From Tenacibaculum aiptasiae (GTDB lineage: Bacteria; Bacteroidota; Bacteroidia; Flavobacteriales; Flavobacteriaceae), in NCBI RefSeq assembly GCF_008806755.1, contig NZ_WAAU01000008.1, positions 384,964 to 448,963 of the forward strand: a stretch of DNA of 64,000 bases, written 5' to 3'. Under the pieces are notes generated by a model. It worked only from the letters and a program-made list of their open reading frames with translations. It did not search any database and was not told the origin of the DNA. Made by a program: the position numbers and the translations under genes. Below, piece after piece: positions 1 to 9,260 of the stretch (position 1 is the first letter of the stretch; every line of letters starts with the position of its first letter).

Positions 1-123
1 CGGAACATCAAAAAACTCCTCTCTCTTTTTTACATGCTCAGCATCTAAACCAGGAATAATTATTTGTTCATCATCAATATCAATAAATGTTTTAAAATCT
101 AACATATACCTTTGCTCTTTCAT
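1..123 (-). CDS. N-terminal fragment of an unrecognised protein (runs off the window)
   Basis: Only the first 41 codons are inside the window, read from an ATG at 123 towards position 1 with no stop. The fragment starts MKEQRYMLDFKTF and is rich in Asp/Glu, with no signal peptide or membrane segment. I recognise no family. It lies downstream of priA on the same strand, 171 bp away. The gap shows no convincing gene, only a short open stretch without a start codon. Confidence 0.55.
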   Translation of the reverse strand, partial: MKEQRYMLDFKTFIDIDDEQIIIPGLDAEHVKKREEFFDVP

Positions 124-293
124 AATAATTTTATTAATTTATACTACACAAATTCTTTCTGTGTACTTCTTTAAACATTACTCATTCTTCTTTTTCAGGA
201 TACTCTTTAATCTATAAAAACCAGTTAAAAGTTTTCCCTTAATAACATTTTTAACTCTAAAAAATGAATCAATTATGATATAAAAATCTCTAC

Positions 294-2738
294 TTAATAA
301 GCATCTACATCAATAATAAAACGAATAGGTCTAAAATCTTTTACTGCTTCAAAAGTATTTTTAACTTTCATCAACTGCTCTTTTGTTTTTCCTAGTGATT
401 GTTTAGGTGGAATTTTTATCACTAAATTTTTAATATACTGATTTCGAATACGAGAAACTGCTGGCGCTGTTGGTCCTAAAACATTTTCTTGAAATATATT
501 TTGTAATGACTTTGCTAACCAGTTTATACCACTATCAACTCTGGTATAATCTTTATGTTTCAAGGTAATTTTAATCAATCTGTAATAAGGAGGATAATGA
601 AACTGCCACCTATCTTGTAATTGTTCCTTATACATTTCTGCATAGTTGGTTGTAGAAACTTGTTGTAATATTTGATGATATGGATTGTAGGTTTGTATAG
701 CTACATTACCTTGTTTCTTTGTTCGTCCTGCCCTACCCGACACCTGTACCATTAACTGATATGCGCGTTCGTGTGCTCTAAAATCAGGGAAATTCAACAT
801 AGAATCGGCATTTAAAATACCAACCAATGATACGTTTTCAAAATCTAACCCTTTTGAAAGCATTTGAGTTCCTACCAAAATATCAATTTCTTGAGCCTCA
901 AAAGCACCAATTATTTTTTGATATCCATACTTACCCCGAGTCGTGTCTAAATCCATTCTCCCAATATTATGATTTGGGAATAGTTCTTTTAACTCCAACT
1001 CTATTTGTTCTGTTCCAAAACCTTTAGTATCTAAAGTATTACTACCACAAGCTCCACAACTATGAGGCATTGCTCTTTGATAATGGCAATAATGACATTT
1101 TAATTCTTTTCGGAATTTATGATAAGTTAAACTTACATCACAATTAGGGCACTGAGGAGATACTCCACAAGTAGTACACTCTACTACAGGCGAGAAACCT
1201 CTCCTATTTTGAAATAATATAACTTGCTCTTTTTCCTCTAAAGCTTCGTTCATCATTTTTAATAAACGATCGGAAAAGTGTCCATTCATTTCCTTTTTTC
1301 GATGCTTCTCTTTGACATCAATCAGTTCAATTTTTGGCAACTGAATATTACCAAAACGTCTTGTTAACTCAACAAAACCATACTTATTTTGAGTTGCATT
1401 ATAGTAACTTTCTAAAGATGGTGTTGCCGATCCTAATAATACTTTTGCTTTGTGCAAATGTCCTAAAACTACGGCTGCATCTCGTGCATTATATCTTGGT
1501 GAAGGTTCAAACTGTTTGTAAGAAGATTCATGCTCTTCATCAACTACAATTAATCCTAAATTTGAAAAAGGTAAAAAACCTGAAGAACGTGCTCCTAAAA
1601 TTATTTGTGCTTTGGGTTTATTATCTAACACATTATTCCACACTTCTACACGTTCATTCATTGAATACTTTGAATGAAATACCGATATAAAGTTTCCAAA
1701 GTAATTTTGTAAACGAGTTATTATTTGGGTAGTCAAAGCTATTTCTGGCAGCAAAAACAATACTTGTTTTCCAGAAGCGATAACTTCCTTAATCAACTTT
1801 ACATAAATCTCTGTCTTTCCCGAGCCTGTTACCCCGTGCAATAAAGTAACATTTTGATTTTCAAAAGAAGTTTTTACTTCGTTAAACGCTTGTTCTTGAA
1901 ACTCATTTAATGCTTTGGTTTCATTCGTTTCTCCTTGATAATTGATTCTATCTGTTTGTATTTGATAGAATTCTAAAATATCTTTTTCTACTAAAGCTTT
2001 TAAAACAGCAGAAGAAACTCCTGATTTTTCTTCTAATTCTTTTGCTTTTATTGGCTTTTTAGAAGCTGCTAATTGAAAATATGTAAGAACAGCTTCTCGT
2101 TGTTTTTTAGCTCTTGAAAGTTCTTCTAATAAACTTTGAAGTGCCTCATTAGAATTATATAAAGCATTTAATCGAACATATTTAACCAGCTTAGGTTTAT
2201 ATGTTTCGTAAATTTCTTCTTTAATGTAAACGGCACTTTTTTCAATCAGTCCATTAATAATGGGTAAAACTGTTTTCTTTCCTAGTATATCAGCAACTTG
2301 ATGAATAGTTAATTGAGAATGATGTTGTAAAGCTTCAAAAATTAAAAACTCTTCATCTGTTAAAATATCTTCTTCAGTAAAAGATTCATTTTTATAAATA
2401 ATAGTCTCACTTTCTAATAAAAATGCAGAGGGTAATGCTGCTCTATATACATCACCTAAAGAACACAAATAATAATTAGAAATCCACTGCCAATGTTTTA
2501 ATTGTAGTTCATTTACAATAGGCTTATCATCTAATATTTGATGAATATCTTTTGCTTCGTACAGTTCTGGCGCTTTCTGATGTATATCAAATACCAAGGC
2601 TGTATAAATTTTACTTTTTCCAAAAGATACTGCTACCCGCATTCCTTTTTTAAGGAATGAAAACTCAGCTTCTGTTACCAAGTAAGTAAAGGTTTTTTGT
2701 AGAGGTATGGGTAATATGACGTCGATGAAATATGACAT
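294..2738 (-). CDS. priA: Primosomal protein N' (replication restart helicase PriA)
   Basis: Superfamily 2 DNA helicase that recognises stalled forks and reloads the replicative helicase. The 814-residue length is normal for Bacteroidota PriA. The Walker A motif HGVTGSGKTE is at about residues 301-310 and the DEEH box at 400-403. Four zinc-binding cysteine pairs (521/524, 530/533, 548/551, 561/564) sit inside the helicase core, the PriA hallmark. The N-terminal 3'-DNA-end-binding domain (MSYFIDVILPIPL) is intact. The start codon shares one base with the stop of the upstream lipoprotein gene (TAATG), so the two are probably cotranscribed. Confidence 0.97.
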   Translation of the reverse strand: MSYFIDVILPIPLQKTFTYLVTEAEFSFLKKGMRVAVSFGKSKIYTALVFDIHQKAPELYEAKDIHQILDDKPIVNELQLKHWQWISNYYLCSLGDVYRAALPSAFLLESETIIYKNESFTEEDILTDEEFLIFEALQHHSQLTIHQVADILGKKTVLPIINGLIEKSAVYIKEEIYETYKPKLVKYVRLNALYNSNEALQSLLEELSRAKKQREAVLTYFQLAASKKPIKAKELEEKSGVSSAVLKALVEKDILEFYQIQTDRINYQGETNETKALNEFQEQAFNEVKTSFENQNVTLLHGVTGSGKTEIYVKLIKEVIASGKQVLFLLPEIALTTQIITRLQNYFGNFISVFHSKYSMNERVEVWNNVLDNKPKAQIILGARSSGFLPFSNLGLIVVDEEHESSYKQFEPSPRYNARDAAVVLGHLHKAKVLLGSATPSLESYYNATQNKYGFVELTRRFGNIQLPKIELIDVKEKHRKKEMNGHFSDRLLKMMNEALEEKEQVILFQNRRGFSPVVECTTCGVSPQCPNCDVSLTYHKFRKELKCHYCHYQRAMPHSCGACGSNTLDTKGFGTEQIELELKELFPNHNIGRMDLDTTRGKYGYQKIIGAFEAQEIDILVGTQMLSKGLDFENVSLVGILNADSMLNFPDFRAHERAYQLMVQVSGRAGRTKKQGNVAIQTYNPYHQILQQVSTTNYAEMYKEQLQDRWQFHYPPYYRLIKITLKHKDYTRVDSGINWLAKSLQNIFQENVLGPTAPAVSRIRNQYIKNLVIKIPPKQSLGKTKEQLMKVKNTFEAVKDFRPIRFIIDVDAY

Positions 2739-3448
2739 TATTCTATTATTTCTAAAGGTGTTGGAGGCGGTGGTGGATTGTAAAAATTTGTAGAATTTCC
2801 TTTATCATCAACAAATGGAATACCTTCGTTCAATATAACTTTTAATGGATATAGTTTTTTAAGAGAATCTATATTCTGCTTATTAAAACTTATTATAAAA
2901 TTATAATATGATTTTGAAATAGTATCTATCTTGTTATTTAAACTTGTTTTAGAATTATTAAGCTCCCCTAAAAATTCTAAAAATACTAAACTTGTATATG
3001 GTGTATCAGCAAATTCAGGATTATTTCTATTATTAAAAAATTGCCTCCTTAACATTTTTTCAAAATTAACCTTATTAAAACTATACTTTATTCTATTATG
3101 ATAAAATAAACTATCCGTAAAATAATCGATAAATAATATATTTTTAAATTTTATGAACCCACAAACTGCCTTACCACAAACTATAATTTGCCTTATTGAA
3201 AAAGGAATATCATTTTTTGATGTTTTTATAAAATATCTCGTTTTTGTACTATGATAATTACTACAAAAAACAGAAGTTAATGATTCAAAACTCTTTACCG
3301 TATCTAAATCAAAAACAAAAGTAGAATCTGTATTTTTTTGAGCAGGAAAAACATCTTCCATTGTTAAAACTCTTTCTTTTGGAGTTTTTGAACAGGAAAG
3401 TATCACTACTAATAAAACAGGTATTATAAATACTTGAAGCTTTTTCAT
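2738..3448 (-). CDS. Hypothetical lipoprotein with proline-rich C-terminus
   Basis: A 236-residue protein with a clear lipoprotein signal: MKKLQVF, a hydrophobic stretch, then VILSCSKT with Cys20 as the likely lipidated residue. The mature part is Lys/Asn/Phe-rich and ends in a short proline run (YNPPPPPTP). I recognise no domain. It is probably anchored in the inner or outer membrane facing the periplasm. It is translationally coupled to priA by a TAATG overlap and lies divergent to the hydrolase gene at 3506, with a 57-bp gap between the starts. Confidence 0.75.
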   Translation of the reverse strand: MKKLQVFIIPVLLVVILSCSKTPKERVLTMEDVFPAQKNTDSTFVFDLDTVKSFESLTSVFCSNYHSTKTRYFIKTSKNDIPFSIRQIIVCGKAVCGFIKFKNILFIDYFTDSLFYHNRIKYSFNKVNFEKMLRRQFFNNRNNPEFADTPYTSLVFLEFLGELNNSKTSLNNKIDTISKSYYNFIISFNKQNIDSLKKLYPLKVILNEGIPFVDDKGNSTNFYNPPPPPTPLEIIE

Positions 3449-3505
3449 CTAATATCAAAACTACACAAAAATCACTACATTGTAAACAGAAAAATCAGTG
3501 TATTT

Positions 3506-4357
3506 ATGACTTCATTAGAATGGAAAAACAAAGGAAAATTCTTAACAGTTAATAATCAACAAGTTTTTGTGATAGATGAAGGCACATCTGATAATACTCT
3601 TGTTATACTACATGGATATCCTACCTCCTCTTTTGATTACTACAAAGCACTCCACTATTTAACTAAACATTATAGAGTAATTATTCATGATCATCTAGGT
3701 TTTGGTTTTTCTGACAAGCCTTTAAATTACTCTTATTCTTTAATTGAACAAGCGGATATAGCTCTTTTGCTATGGGAAAAATTAAATCTGGAAAATGTAA
3801 CTCTCTTAGCACATGATTATGGAACTAGTGTAGCTACAGAAATTATTGCTCGAAGTAATCAACATCAATTAAAAATTACAATTGATAAACTTATTTTATG
3901 CAATGGTAGCATGCATATTGAATTAGCTAAACTAAGAACTATTCAGAAATTACTAAAGAACAAACTAACTGGTAAATGGGTTGCTAAATTAGCCAATCAA
4001 GCTATTTTCAATAGAAATATTCGAAACATTTATTTTGATAAATCTAAAGTAACCCAACAAGAGCTAAATGAAATGTGGTTACAAATTAATTATAACAATG
4101 GTAGAAATATAATCCACTTATTAAGCAATTATATAAACGAACGTTATTTCTTTTGGAATCGTTGGATTGGTGCATTAATTAAGACTGAAATTCCTACCAA
4201 AATAGTTTGGGCTACACACGATCCTATTGCTGTTAAAGCTATTGGTGAACAACTGCATAAAGAAATTCCTAATAACAAATTAGTATGGTTAGAAAACACA
4301 GGACATTTCCCTATGCTTGAAAATCCAAAAGAATGGAGTGAACTGGTTTTAAGCTAA
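3506..4357 (+). CDS. Alpha/beta hydrolase, MEST/epoxide-hydrolase-like
   Basis: Soluble alpha/beta-hydrolase of 283 residues. The oxyanion motif HGYPTSSFDYY is at about 36-46 and DHLGFGFSDKP at 62-72. The nucleophile elbow is AHDYGTSVA, with Asp104 where esterases have Ser. The C-terminal His is in NTGHFPMLENP (about 267). An Asp nucleophile points to epoxide hydrolase or haloalkane dehalogenase chemistry, and the surrounding sequence resembles the MEST branch; the substrate is unknown. I chose the ATG at 3506 rather than the upstream in-frame ATG at 3434, because the longer version would overlap the divergent lipoprotein gene and adds a non-conserved 24-residue extension. Confidence 0.87.
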   Translation: MTSLEWKNKGKFLTVNNQQVFVIDEGTSDNTLVILHGYPTSSFDYYKALHYLTKHYRVIIHDHLGFGFSDKPLNYSYSLIEQADIALLLWEKLNLENVTLLAHDYGTSVATEIIARSNQHQLKITIDKLILCNGSMHIELAKLRTIQKLLKNKLTGKWVAKLANQAIFNRNIRNIYFDKSKVTQQELNEMWLQINYNNGRNIIHLLSNYINERYFFWNRWIGALIKTEIPTKIVWATHDPIAVKAIGEQLHKEIPNNKLVWLENTGHFPMLENPKEWSELVLS

Positions 4358-4364
4358 TAAAGTT

Positions 4365-4583
4365 TTAGCTAATCATTTTTAAATATAATTTTTCAACTTT
4401 TGCTCTTGCCCAAGGAGTTGTTCTTAAAAACTTTAAACTCGATTTATACGTTGGATTCTTTTTAAAAACATTAATGTTTAACATCTCTCCCATTTCCTCC
4501 CAACCATATTCTAAATATAGTTCTTCTAGCATTGTTGCTAATTTTATTCCGTGTAATGGGTTATTTGGTTGCTCTTGACTCAT
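4365..4583 (-). CDS. VF530 family (DUF2132) small DNA-binding protein
   Basis: A 72-residue protein matching the VF530/DUF2132 family: [26 protein letters not shown] near the N-terminus and [17 protein letters not shown] near the C-terminus, both hallmark segments. The family adopts a small helical fold proposed to bind DNA; its physiological role is not established. It is convergent with the hydrolase gene (8-bp gap). Its 3' neighbour on the same strand is the TlpA-like gene, 32 bp upstream. Confidence 0.88.
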   Translation of the reverse strand: MSQEQPNNPLHGIKLATMLEELYLEYGWEEMGEMLNINVFKKNPTYKSSLKFLRTTPWARAKVEKLYLKMIS

Positions 4584-4614
4584 ATTTGATTTAAAGATTG
4601 CAAAAATAATAGTT

Positions 4615-5160
4615 TTACTCAGTCAATCTATCTAATAATTCTCTAACTTTTGTACTATTCCAATCTGCTGGTCCTTTTTTCATCATGGCTATAGCTCCAT
4701 TTTTATCTACTATAAATGTTGCTGGTATTGTTTGACTATTAAACTCTACTGGCCTTTTACTTAAAGGATTATATGTAGGTAATTTGTAATTGTTTTTCTT
4801 ATAAAAATCAGAGATAGTACTCCAATCTTCGCTACTCACAAAAATAAATTCAACCTTATCTTTATAATCATTGTATAATTTCTGAATACTTGGCATTTCT
4901 GCTCTACAAGGAGGACACCAAGTAGCCCAAAAACTAACAAAAACTACTTTGTTTTTTACCTTATTAAAATCTATACTTTCAGTATTTAAGCCTTTTAAAT
5001 TCCAATTGTATGTTTTTAAATGTTCTCTTTTTTCTACTTTGATGGTAGATGGAGAAAAAGATATTAATCTAATAAAATACACCTTAGTAGGTGGATATAT
5101 TAGTAATCCTATAATGATAACAAATACAATATTTGAAATTGATTTTTTTGTAAATTTCAT
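4615..5160 (-). CDS. TlpA-family membrane-anchored thioredoxin
   Basis: A 181-residue protein with an N-terminal membrane anchor (about residues 9-22) followed by a periplasmic thioredoxin fold. The redox motif [14 protein letters not shown] places the cysteines at 82 and 85, and the cis-Pro loop is [11 protein letters not shown]. Such proteins reduce periplasmic disulfides, for example in cytochrome c maturation or oxidative repair; the client here is unknown. Its start overlaps the stop of the upstream aminopeptidase gene by one base (TAATG), so the pair forms an operon. Confidence 0.9.
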   Translation of the reverse strand: MKFTKKSISNIVFVIIIGLLIYPPTKVYFIRLISFSPSTIKVEKREHLKTYNWNLKGLNTESIDFNKVKNKVVFVSFWATWCPPCRAEMPSIQKLYNDYKDKVEFIFVSSEDWSTISDFYKKNNYKLPTYNPLSKRPVEFNSQTIPATFIVDKNGAIAMMKKGPADWNSTKVRELLDRLTE

Positions 5161-6782
5161 TAATCTAAATTTGGCAATACAAAATCGTTTAACACACTTT
5201 TCTTTGCCATCATTTTTTCAATTGCTTTTACAGTTCTCGGTGCTTCTTCTGATAAGTTTACAGGACCATTTTTAGTTATTAAAATATCATCCTCAATACG
5301 AACAGCAATTCCCCACCATTTCTTATCACACTTACTCCCTTCTGGTATATAAATACCTGGTTCTACAGTAATAACCATATTTTCTTGAAACTTTCCATAA
5401 GTTCCTGGGTCATGTACATCTAATCCAATATGATGCGATGTACCATGAGGAAAATACATATGTTTCTCATCTAATGATTTGATAATTCCTAAATCTAATA
5501 AACCTTGATTAATAACTTGTTTTGCTTCTTGACCTGGTTGCCAAAATTGGTTTCCAACTTTAGAAACTGCTATACCAGCATCTTGAGCTTTTAAAACAAT
5601 ATTATAAATTGCTTTTTGCTCTGGAGAAAATTTACCATTAGCAGGAATAGTTCTAGTTACATCGGCGGTATAACCTCTATATTCAGCTCCTAAATCCATT
5701 AATACTAACTCGTCGTTTACTCTAGTTTTATTATTTTCTATATAATGTAAAATACATCCATTATTTCCTGCTCCAACTATTGATGGATATCCTTCATATT
5801 CTGCTCCGTACTTTTTATATACAAACTCATGAATTCCTTGAATTTCTGTTTCAGACATTTCAGGTTTCATAGCTTTCATCATTTCAATTTGTCCTATTGC
5901 CGAAATACGAATTGCTTTGATTAACAACTTCATTTCTTCTTGTGTTTTTACTTCTCTCATTTCTGCAAATCGAGTTGGTAAAAACTGAAGATCAATATTA
6001 GATTTCAAATTAAGCTTTACAGCTGCTTTCTCTTGAAACTCTTTTTTAAGCTTGTTGTTTGTAGCATTTTTATACCCCATTAATAATTCATCATTCTTAA
6101 AACTTGGGTAGTATGTAATTGCTTTTCCTATTACTTGAGCAACATTAGCACTATTTTCTATAGGTGTAGATTTTATTAACTCATACACATACCTTTTTTC
6201 TTTTGATAAAAGTGATGATGCACTATATCCCGATTTATTTTTAAAATCATTAACAAGGTCATATATTTCAGCTTTATTTCTTTCTGAGTTTCTATAATCG
6301 TCTTTAAATTTTTCTATAAAAACCTTATCAAACTTTTTAAAATTTAATTTATCAGAAATAAAATCTTCTGCATTTTTAGCAATCTTAAAACCTAATTCTT
6401 TTTTTGCTCCTTCTATTCCTAATCGTTTACCATTCCACATTTCTGCTCTAGGATCATTCTTTTGTACGTATAAAACTTCATTATAAGTATTTCCGCTAGC
6501 ATCTGTTTGATTTTCTGAAAACAATACTAAAACTGCATTGGGCTCACGATATCCTGTTAAATAATAAAAATTTGGATCTTGATGAAAAACATAATCAACA
6601 TCATTTGCTCTATTTCTAATTGGATTAGCAAAGACCACTGCTACAGAGTTTTTAGGCATTTTAGAGCGTAATATCTCTCTTCTATTTTTATGAAATTCTG
6701 CTGATAAATAATCAGTCGGAGTTTGAGCTATTAAAGCATTAAGAGTTCCTAATAAACAAACAAATAGTATTTTCTTTAACAT
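5160..6782 (-). CDS. Secreted Xaa-Pro aminopeptidase (M24B)
   Basis: A 540-residue aminopeptidase P family protein that removes an N-terminal residue preceding proline. The first 20 residues (MLKKILFVCLLGTLNALIAQ) look like a Sec signal peptide, so it acts in the periplasm or outside. The N-terminal creatinase-like domain runs to about 270. The pita-bread domain carries the five metal ligands Asp363, Asp374, His450 (HGTSHHIGLDVHD), Glu474 (TVEPGIYIP) and Glu497 (VRIEDDI). All catalytic residues are present. It is cotranscribed with the TlpA-like gene downstream. Confidence 0.94.
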   Translation of the reverse strand: MLKKILFVCLLGTLNALIAQTPTDYLSAEFHKNRREILRSKMPKNSVAVVFANPIRNRANDVDYVFHQDPNFYYLTGYREPNAVLVLFSENQTDASGNTYNEVLYVQKNDPRAEMWNGKRLGIEGAKKELGFKIAKNAEDFISDKLNFKKFDKVFIEKFKDDYRNSERNKAEIYDLVNDFKNKSGYSASSLLSKEKRYVYELIKSTPIENSANVAQVIGKAITYYPSFKNDELLMGYKNATNNKLKKEFQEKAAVKLNLKSNIDLQFLPTRFAEMREVKTQEEMKLLIKAIRISAIGQIEMMKAMKPEMSETEIQGIHEFVYKKYGAEYEGYPSIVGAGNNGCILHYIENNKTRVNDELVLMDLGAEYRGYTADVTRTIPANGKFSPEQKAIYNIVLKAQDAGIAVSKVGNQFWQPGQEAKQVINQGLLDLGIIKSLDEKHMYFPHGTSHHIGLDVHDPGTYGKFQENMVITVEPGIYIPEGSKCDKKWWGIAVRIEDDILITKNGPVNLSEEAPRTVKAIEKMMAKKSVLNDFVLPNLD

Positions 6783-6945
6783 TTTTTAAGTTTTATTACA
6801 CTCAAATGTAAGATTCTTTCACTGATAACAAGGAAATATTAACATATTTTTAGGTAATAATTCATTAAAATATTAAACAGAATCTGACTATTTGTTTCTC
6901 AATTTTTCAATATTTTAGCGATACTTTAAAACAAACAATTTTAAA

Positions 6946-8028
6946 ATGAAAAATACTGCTTTAACACATATTCATGAAGGCTTAGGAGCAAAACTAGTTC
7001 CTTTTGCTGGTTATAACATGCCTGTACAATATGAAGGTGTAAATATTGAACACGAAACTGTAAGAAAAGGTGTTGGTGTTTTTGATGTAAGTCACATGGG
7101 TGAATTTTTCTTAAAAGGAGAAAATGCTTTGGCTTTAATTCAAAAAATATCATCTAATGATGCTTCAAAATTAGTGCCTGGTAAAGCGCAGTATAGTTGT
7201 ATGCCAAACGCTGATGGTGGAATTGTTGATGATTTGATTATTTACATGATTAGCGAAAACGAATATATGCTAGTTGTAAATGCTTCTAATATTGAAAAAG
7301 ATTGGAATTGGATTTCTCAACATAACGATTTAAATGTTGAAATGGAAGATCGTTCTGACGATTGGTCTTTATTAGCAATTCAAGGTCCTAAAGCTGCTGT
7401 GGCGATGCAATCGTTAACTTCTGTAGATTTATCTGCTATTAAGTTTTATACTTTTGAAATTACTGATTTTGCTGGTTTACCAAATGTTATTGTTTCTGCT
7501 ACTGGATATACAGGTTCTGGTGGATTTGAAATTTATGTTAAGAACGAAGATGTAGAAGCTGTATGGAATAAAGTCTTTGAAGCTGGTGCCGACTGGGGAA
7601 TTAAGCCTATTGGTTTAGCTGCTCGTGACACTTTACGTTTAGAAATGGGATACTGTTTATATGGTAATGATATTGACGATACTACTTCTCCTCTTGAAGC
7701 TGGTTTAGGGTGGATTACTAAGTTTACAAAAGACTTTGTAAATGCTGAAGCTTTAAAAGCTCAAAAAGAAGCTGGAGTTACTAGAAAACTAGTTGCTTTT
7801 GAATTAACTGAACGTGGTATTCCTCGTAATGATTATGATATTGTAGATGCTGAAGGAAACAAAATAGGAAGAGTTACTTCTGGAACAATGAGTCCTTCTT
7901 TAGGTAAAGGAATTGGTTTAGGTTATGTTCCTAAGGAATTATCAAAAGTTGATTCTGAAATTTTCATTCAAGTACGTAAAAAGCAAATACCTGCTAAGGT
8001 TGTTAAATTGCCTTTTTATAAAGGATAA
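6946..8028 (+). CDS. gcvT: Glycine cleavage system T protein (aminomethyltransferase)
   Basis: A 360-residue tetrahydrofolate-dependent aminomethyltransferase that releases ammonia from the aminomethyl-lipoyl H protein and makes methylene-THF. Diagnostic segments are [25 protein letters not shown], the folate-site stretch [15 protein letters not shown] and [16 protein letters not shown]; the C-terminal GcvT_C domain contains [17 protein letters not shown]. Length is normal. It is a single gene with no gcvH or gcvP nearby, as is common in Bacteroidota, and a strong terminator follows. Confidence 0.97.
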   Translation: MKNTALTHIHEGLGAKLVPFAGYNMPVQYEGVNIEHETVRKGVGVFDVSHMGEFFLKGENALALIQKISSNDASKLVPGKAQYSCMPNADGGIVDDLIIYMISENEYMLVVNASNIEKDWNWISQHNDLNVEMEDRSDDWSLLAIQGPKAAVAMQSLTSVDLSAIKFYTFEITDFAGLPNVIVSATGYTGSGGFEIYVKNEDVEAVWNKVFEAGADWGIKPIGLAARDTLRLEMGYCLYGNDIDDTTSPLEAGLGWITKFTKDFVNAEALKAQKEAGVTRKLVAFELTERGIPRNDYDIVDAEGNKIGRVTSGTMSPSLGKGIGLGYVPKELSKVDSEIFIQVRKKQIPAKVVKLPFYKG

Positions 8029-8043
8029 TTTAATCCATACAAT

Positions 8044-8073
8044 AAAAAAGCAGCTCAGTGAGCTGCTTTTTTT
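8044..8073. terminator. Bidirectional rho-independent terminator (gcvT / exporter operon)
   Basis: Near-perfect palindrome: an A-tract, GCAGCTCA, one central base, TGAGCTGC, a T-tract. It lies between the convergent gcvT and adaptor genes, so it can serve both strands. Confidence 0.88.
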
Positions 8074-8098
8074 ATGAATAGATTTTATGTGATTCTTT

Positions 8099-9223
8099 TT
8101 AGAAGTCATCATCATCATTATTGTTGTTCTTATCCTTTTTTGAAATTTTATTCCAAATTTTAATCTCATCTGCATCAGTTACTCCTTCTAAAATTTCAAC
8201 ATTTACTCCATCAGATAATCCTAATTTAAGATCTTTTCTTTCAAATTTTTGATCTCCTACCTTAATTTCTACATAAGGTTTTTCTGTTTTTCTATCAAAC
8301 TGTAATAATGCTTCTTTTATAGATAAAACACTATCTTTTTTTGCTAAAACAATTTCAGCATTTGCACTATATCCTGCTCTAATAAAGTATTTATCATCTA
8401 AAGATACGTCTGCTTTAATTTTAAATTGCACTGCTCCTCCTTCATCTGTTCCTTTTGGTGCTATGAAATTTAATACTGCTGGGAACTTTTTATCCTCTAT
8501 TGCTCCAATAGCAACATCAATATTAGTTCCTTTAATTAGTTTTCCTACTTCTGACTCATCTACTTTTCCTTCGAAAATCATTTTTGTCATATCAGCAATA
8601 CGAGCAATTGTAGTTCCTGCGTTAAAATCGTTTGTTTGTGTAACTTGATATCCTTTTTTAACAGGAATCTCTACAATCATACCAGATGTTGTTGCTCTAA
8701 TACTAGTGTTAGCTGCATTTCCTAATCCAGATGTTGTTCCTTTTCTAATAATATCCATATCAGAACGTGCATTTGATAATGCTTGTTTTGCATTGTTGTA
8801 ATTCAATTCTGAATTTTCAAATGCTTGACGAGAAATTACTCCTCTATCAAATAATTTTTTATTTCTATCAAACTGAACTTTTGCATTTTCAAATGACAAC
8901 TTCGCATTTTTAACACTACCATTAGCTCTATTTAAAGAAGCTACATTTGGTACTACTCTAACTGTTGCAATTAAATCACCCGTTTTTACAATAGCTCCTT
9001 CTTCTACAAGTATTTTATCTACAATACCTGTAATTTGAGGTTTTATTTCAACTTCTTCTAAAGGAATTACTTTTCCTGTAGCAACACTCTTTTTTACAAT
9101 TGTAGCTTTGAATGCTTTTTCTGTTTCATATTCAATTGGGGATGCGCTATTCTTTTTCCCAAACCATATTAACACTACTACTAATGCTAACGCTATTCCG
9201 CCAAAAATGATTATTTTTTTCAT
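8099..9223 (-). CDS. MacA-like periplasmic adaptor subunit of an ABC efflux system
   Basis: A 374-residue membrane-fusion protein (HlyD/RND adaptor type). A single N-terminal transmembrane anchor (about 4-21) is followed by the barrel-sandwich half-motif (VATGKVIPLEEVEIKPQITG), a coiled-coil hairpin (about 100-165), the second lipoyl half (TTSGMIVEIPVKKG) and a beta-barrel domain. The C-terminus is strikingly polar (KDKNNNNDDDDF). It bridges inner-membrane permeases to an outer-membrane channel. It is the last gene of an ATPase-permease-permease-adaptor operon. No TolC-like gene is present in the window. Confidence 0.9.
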   Translation of the reverse strand: MKKIIIFGGIALALVVVLIWFGKKNSASPIEYETEKAFKATIVKKSVATGKVIPLEEVEIKPQITGIVDKILVEEGAIVKTGDLIATVRVVPNVASLNRANGSVKNAKLSFENAKVQFDRNKKLFDRGVISRQAFENSELNYNNAKQALSNARSDMDIIRKGTTSGLGNAANTSIRATTSGMIVEIPVKKGYQVTQTNDFNAGTTIARIADMTKMIFEGKVDESEVGKLIKGTNIDVAIGAIEDKKFPAVLNFIAPKGTDEGGAVQFKIKADVSLDDKYFIRAGYSANAEIVLAKKDSVLSIKEALLQFDRKTEKPYVEIKVGDQKFERKDLKLGLSDGVNVEILEGVTDADEIKIWNKISKKDKNNNNDDDDF

Positions 9224-9260
9224 TGGTATTTATTTATATTCTTGTTAATCGATTTTATTG

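Noticed and set aside
183..293. Open stretch of about 36 codons between priA and the partial gene
   Set aside because: It has no usable start codon and continues directly from the priA stop region; I see no support for a gene.
1334..1690. 118-codon plus-strand ORF inside priA
   Set aside because: It is antisense to an intact, well-recognised helicase gene and encodes a low-complexity Leu/His-rich sequence; a shadow ORF.
3434..3505. Longer start for the MEST-like hydrolase
   Set aside because: It would overlap the divergent lipoprotein gene and adds residues unlike the family; ATG 3506 is better.
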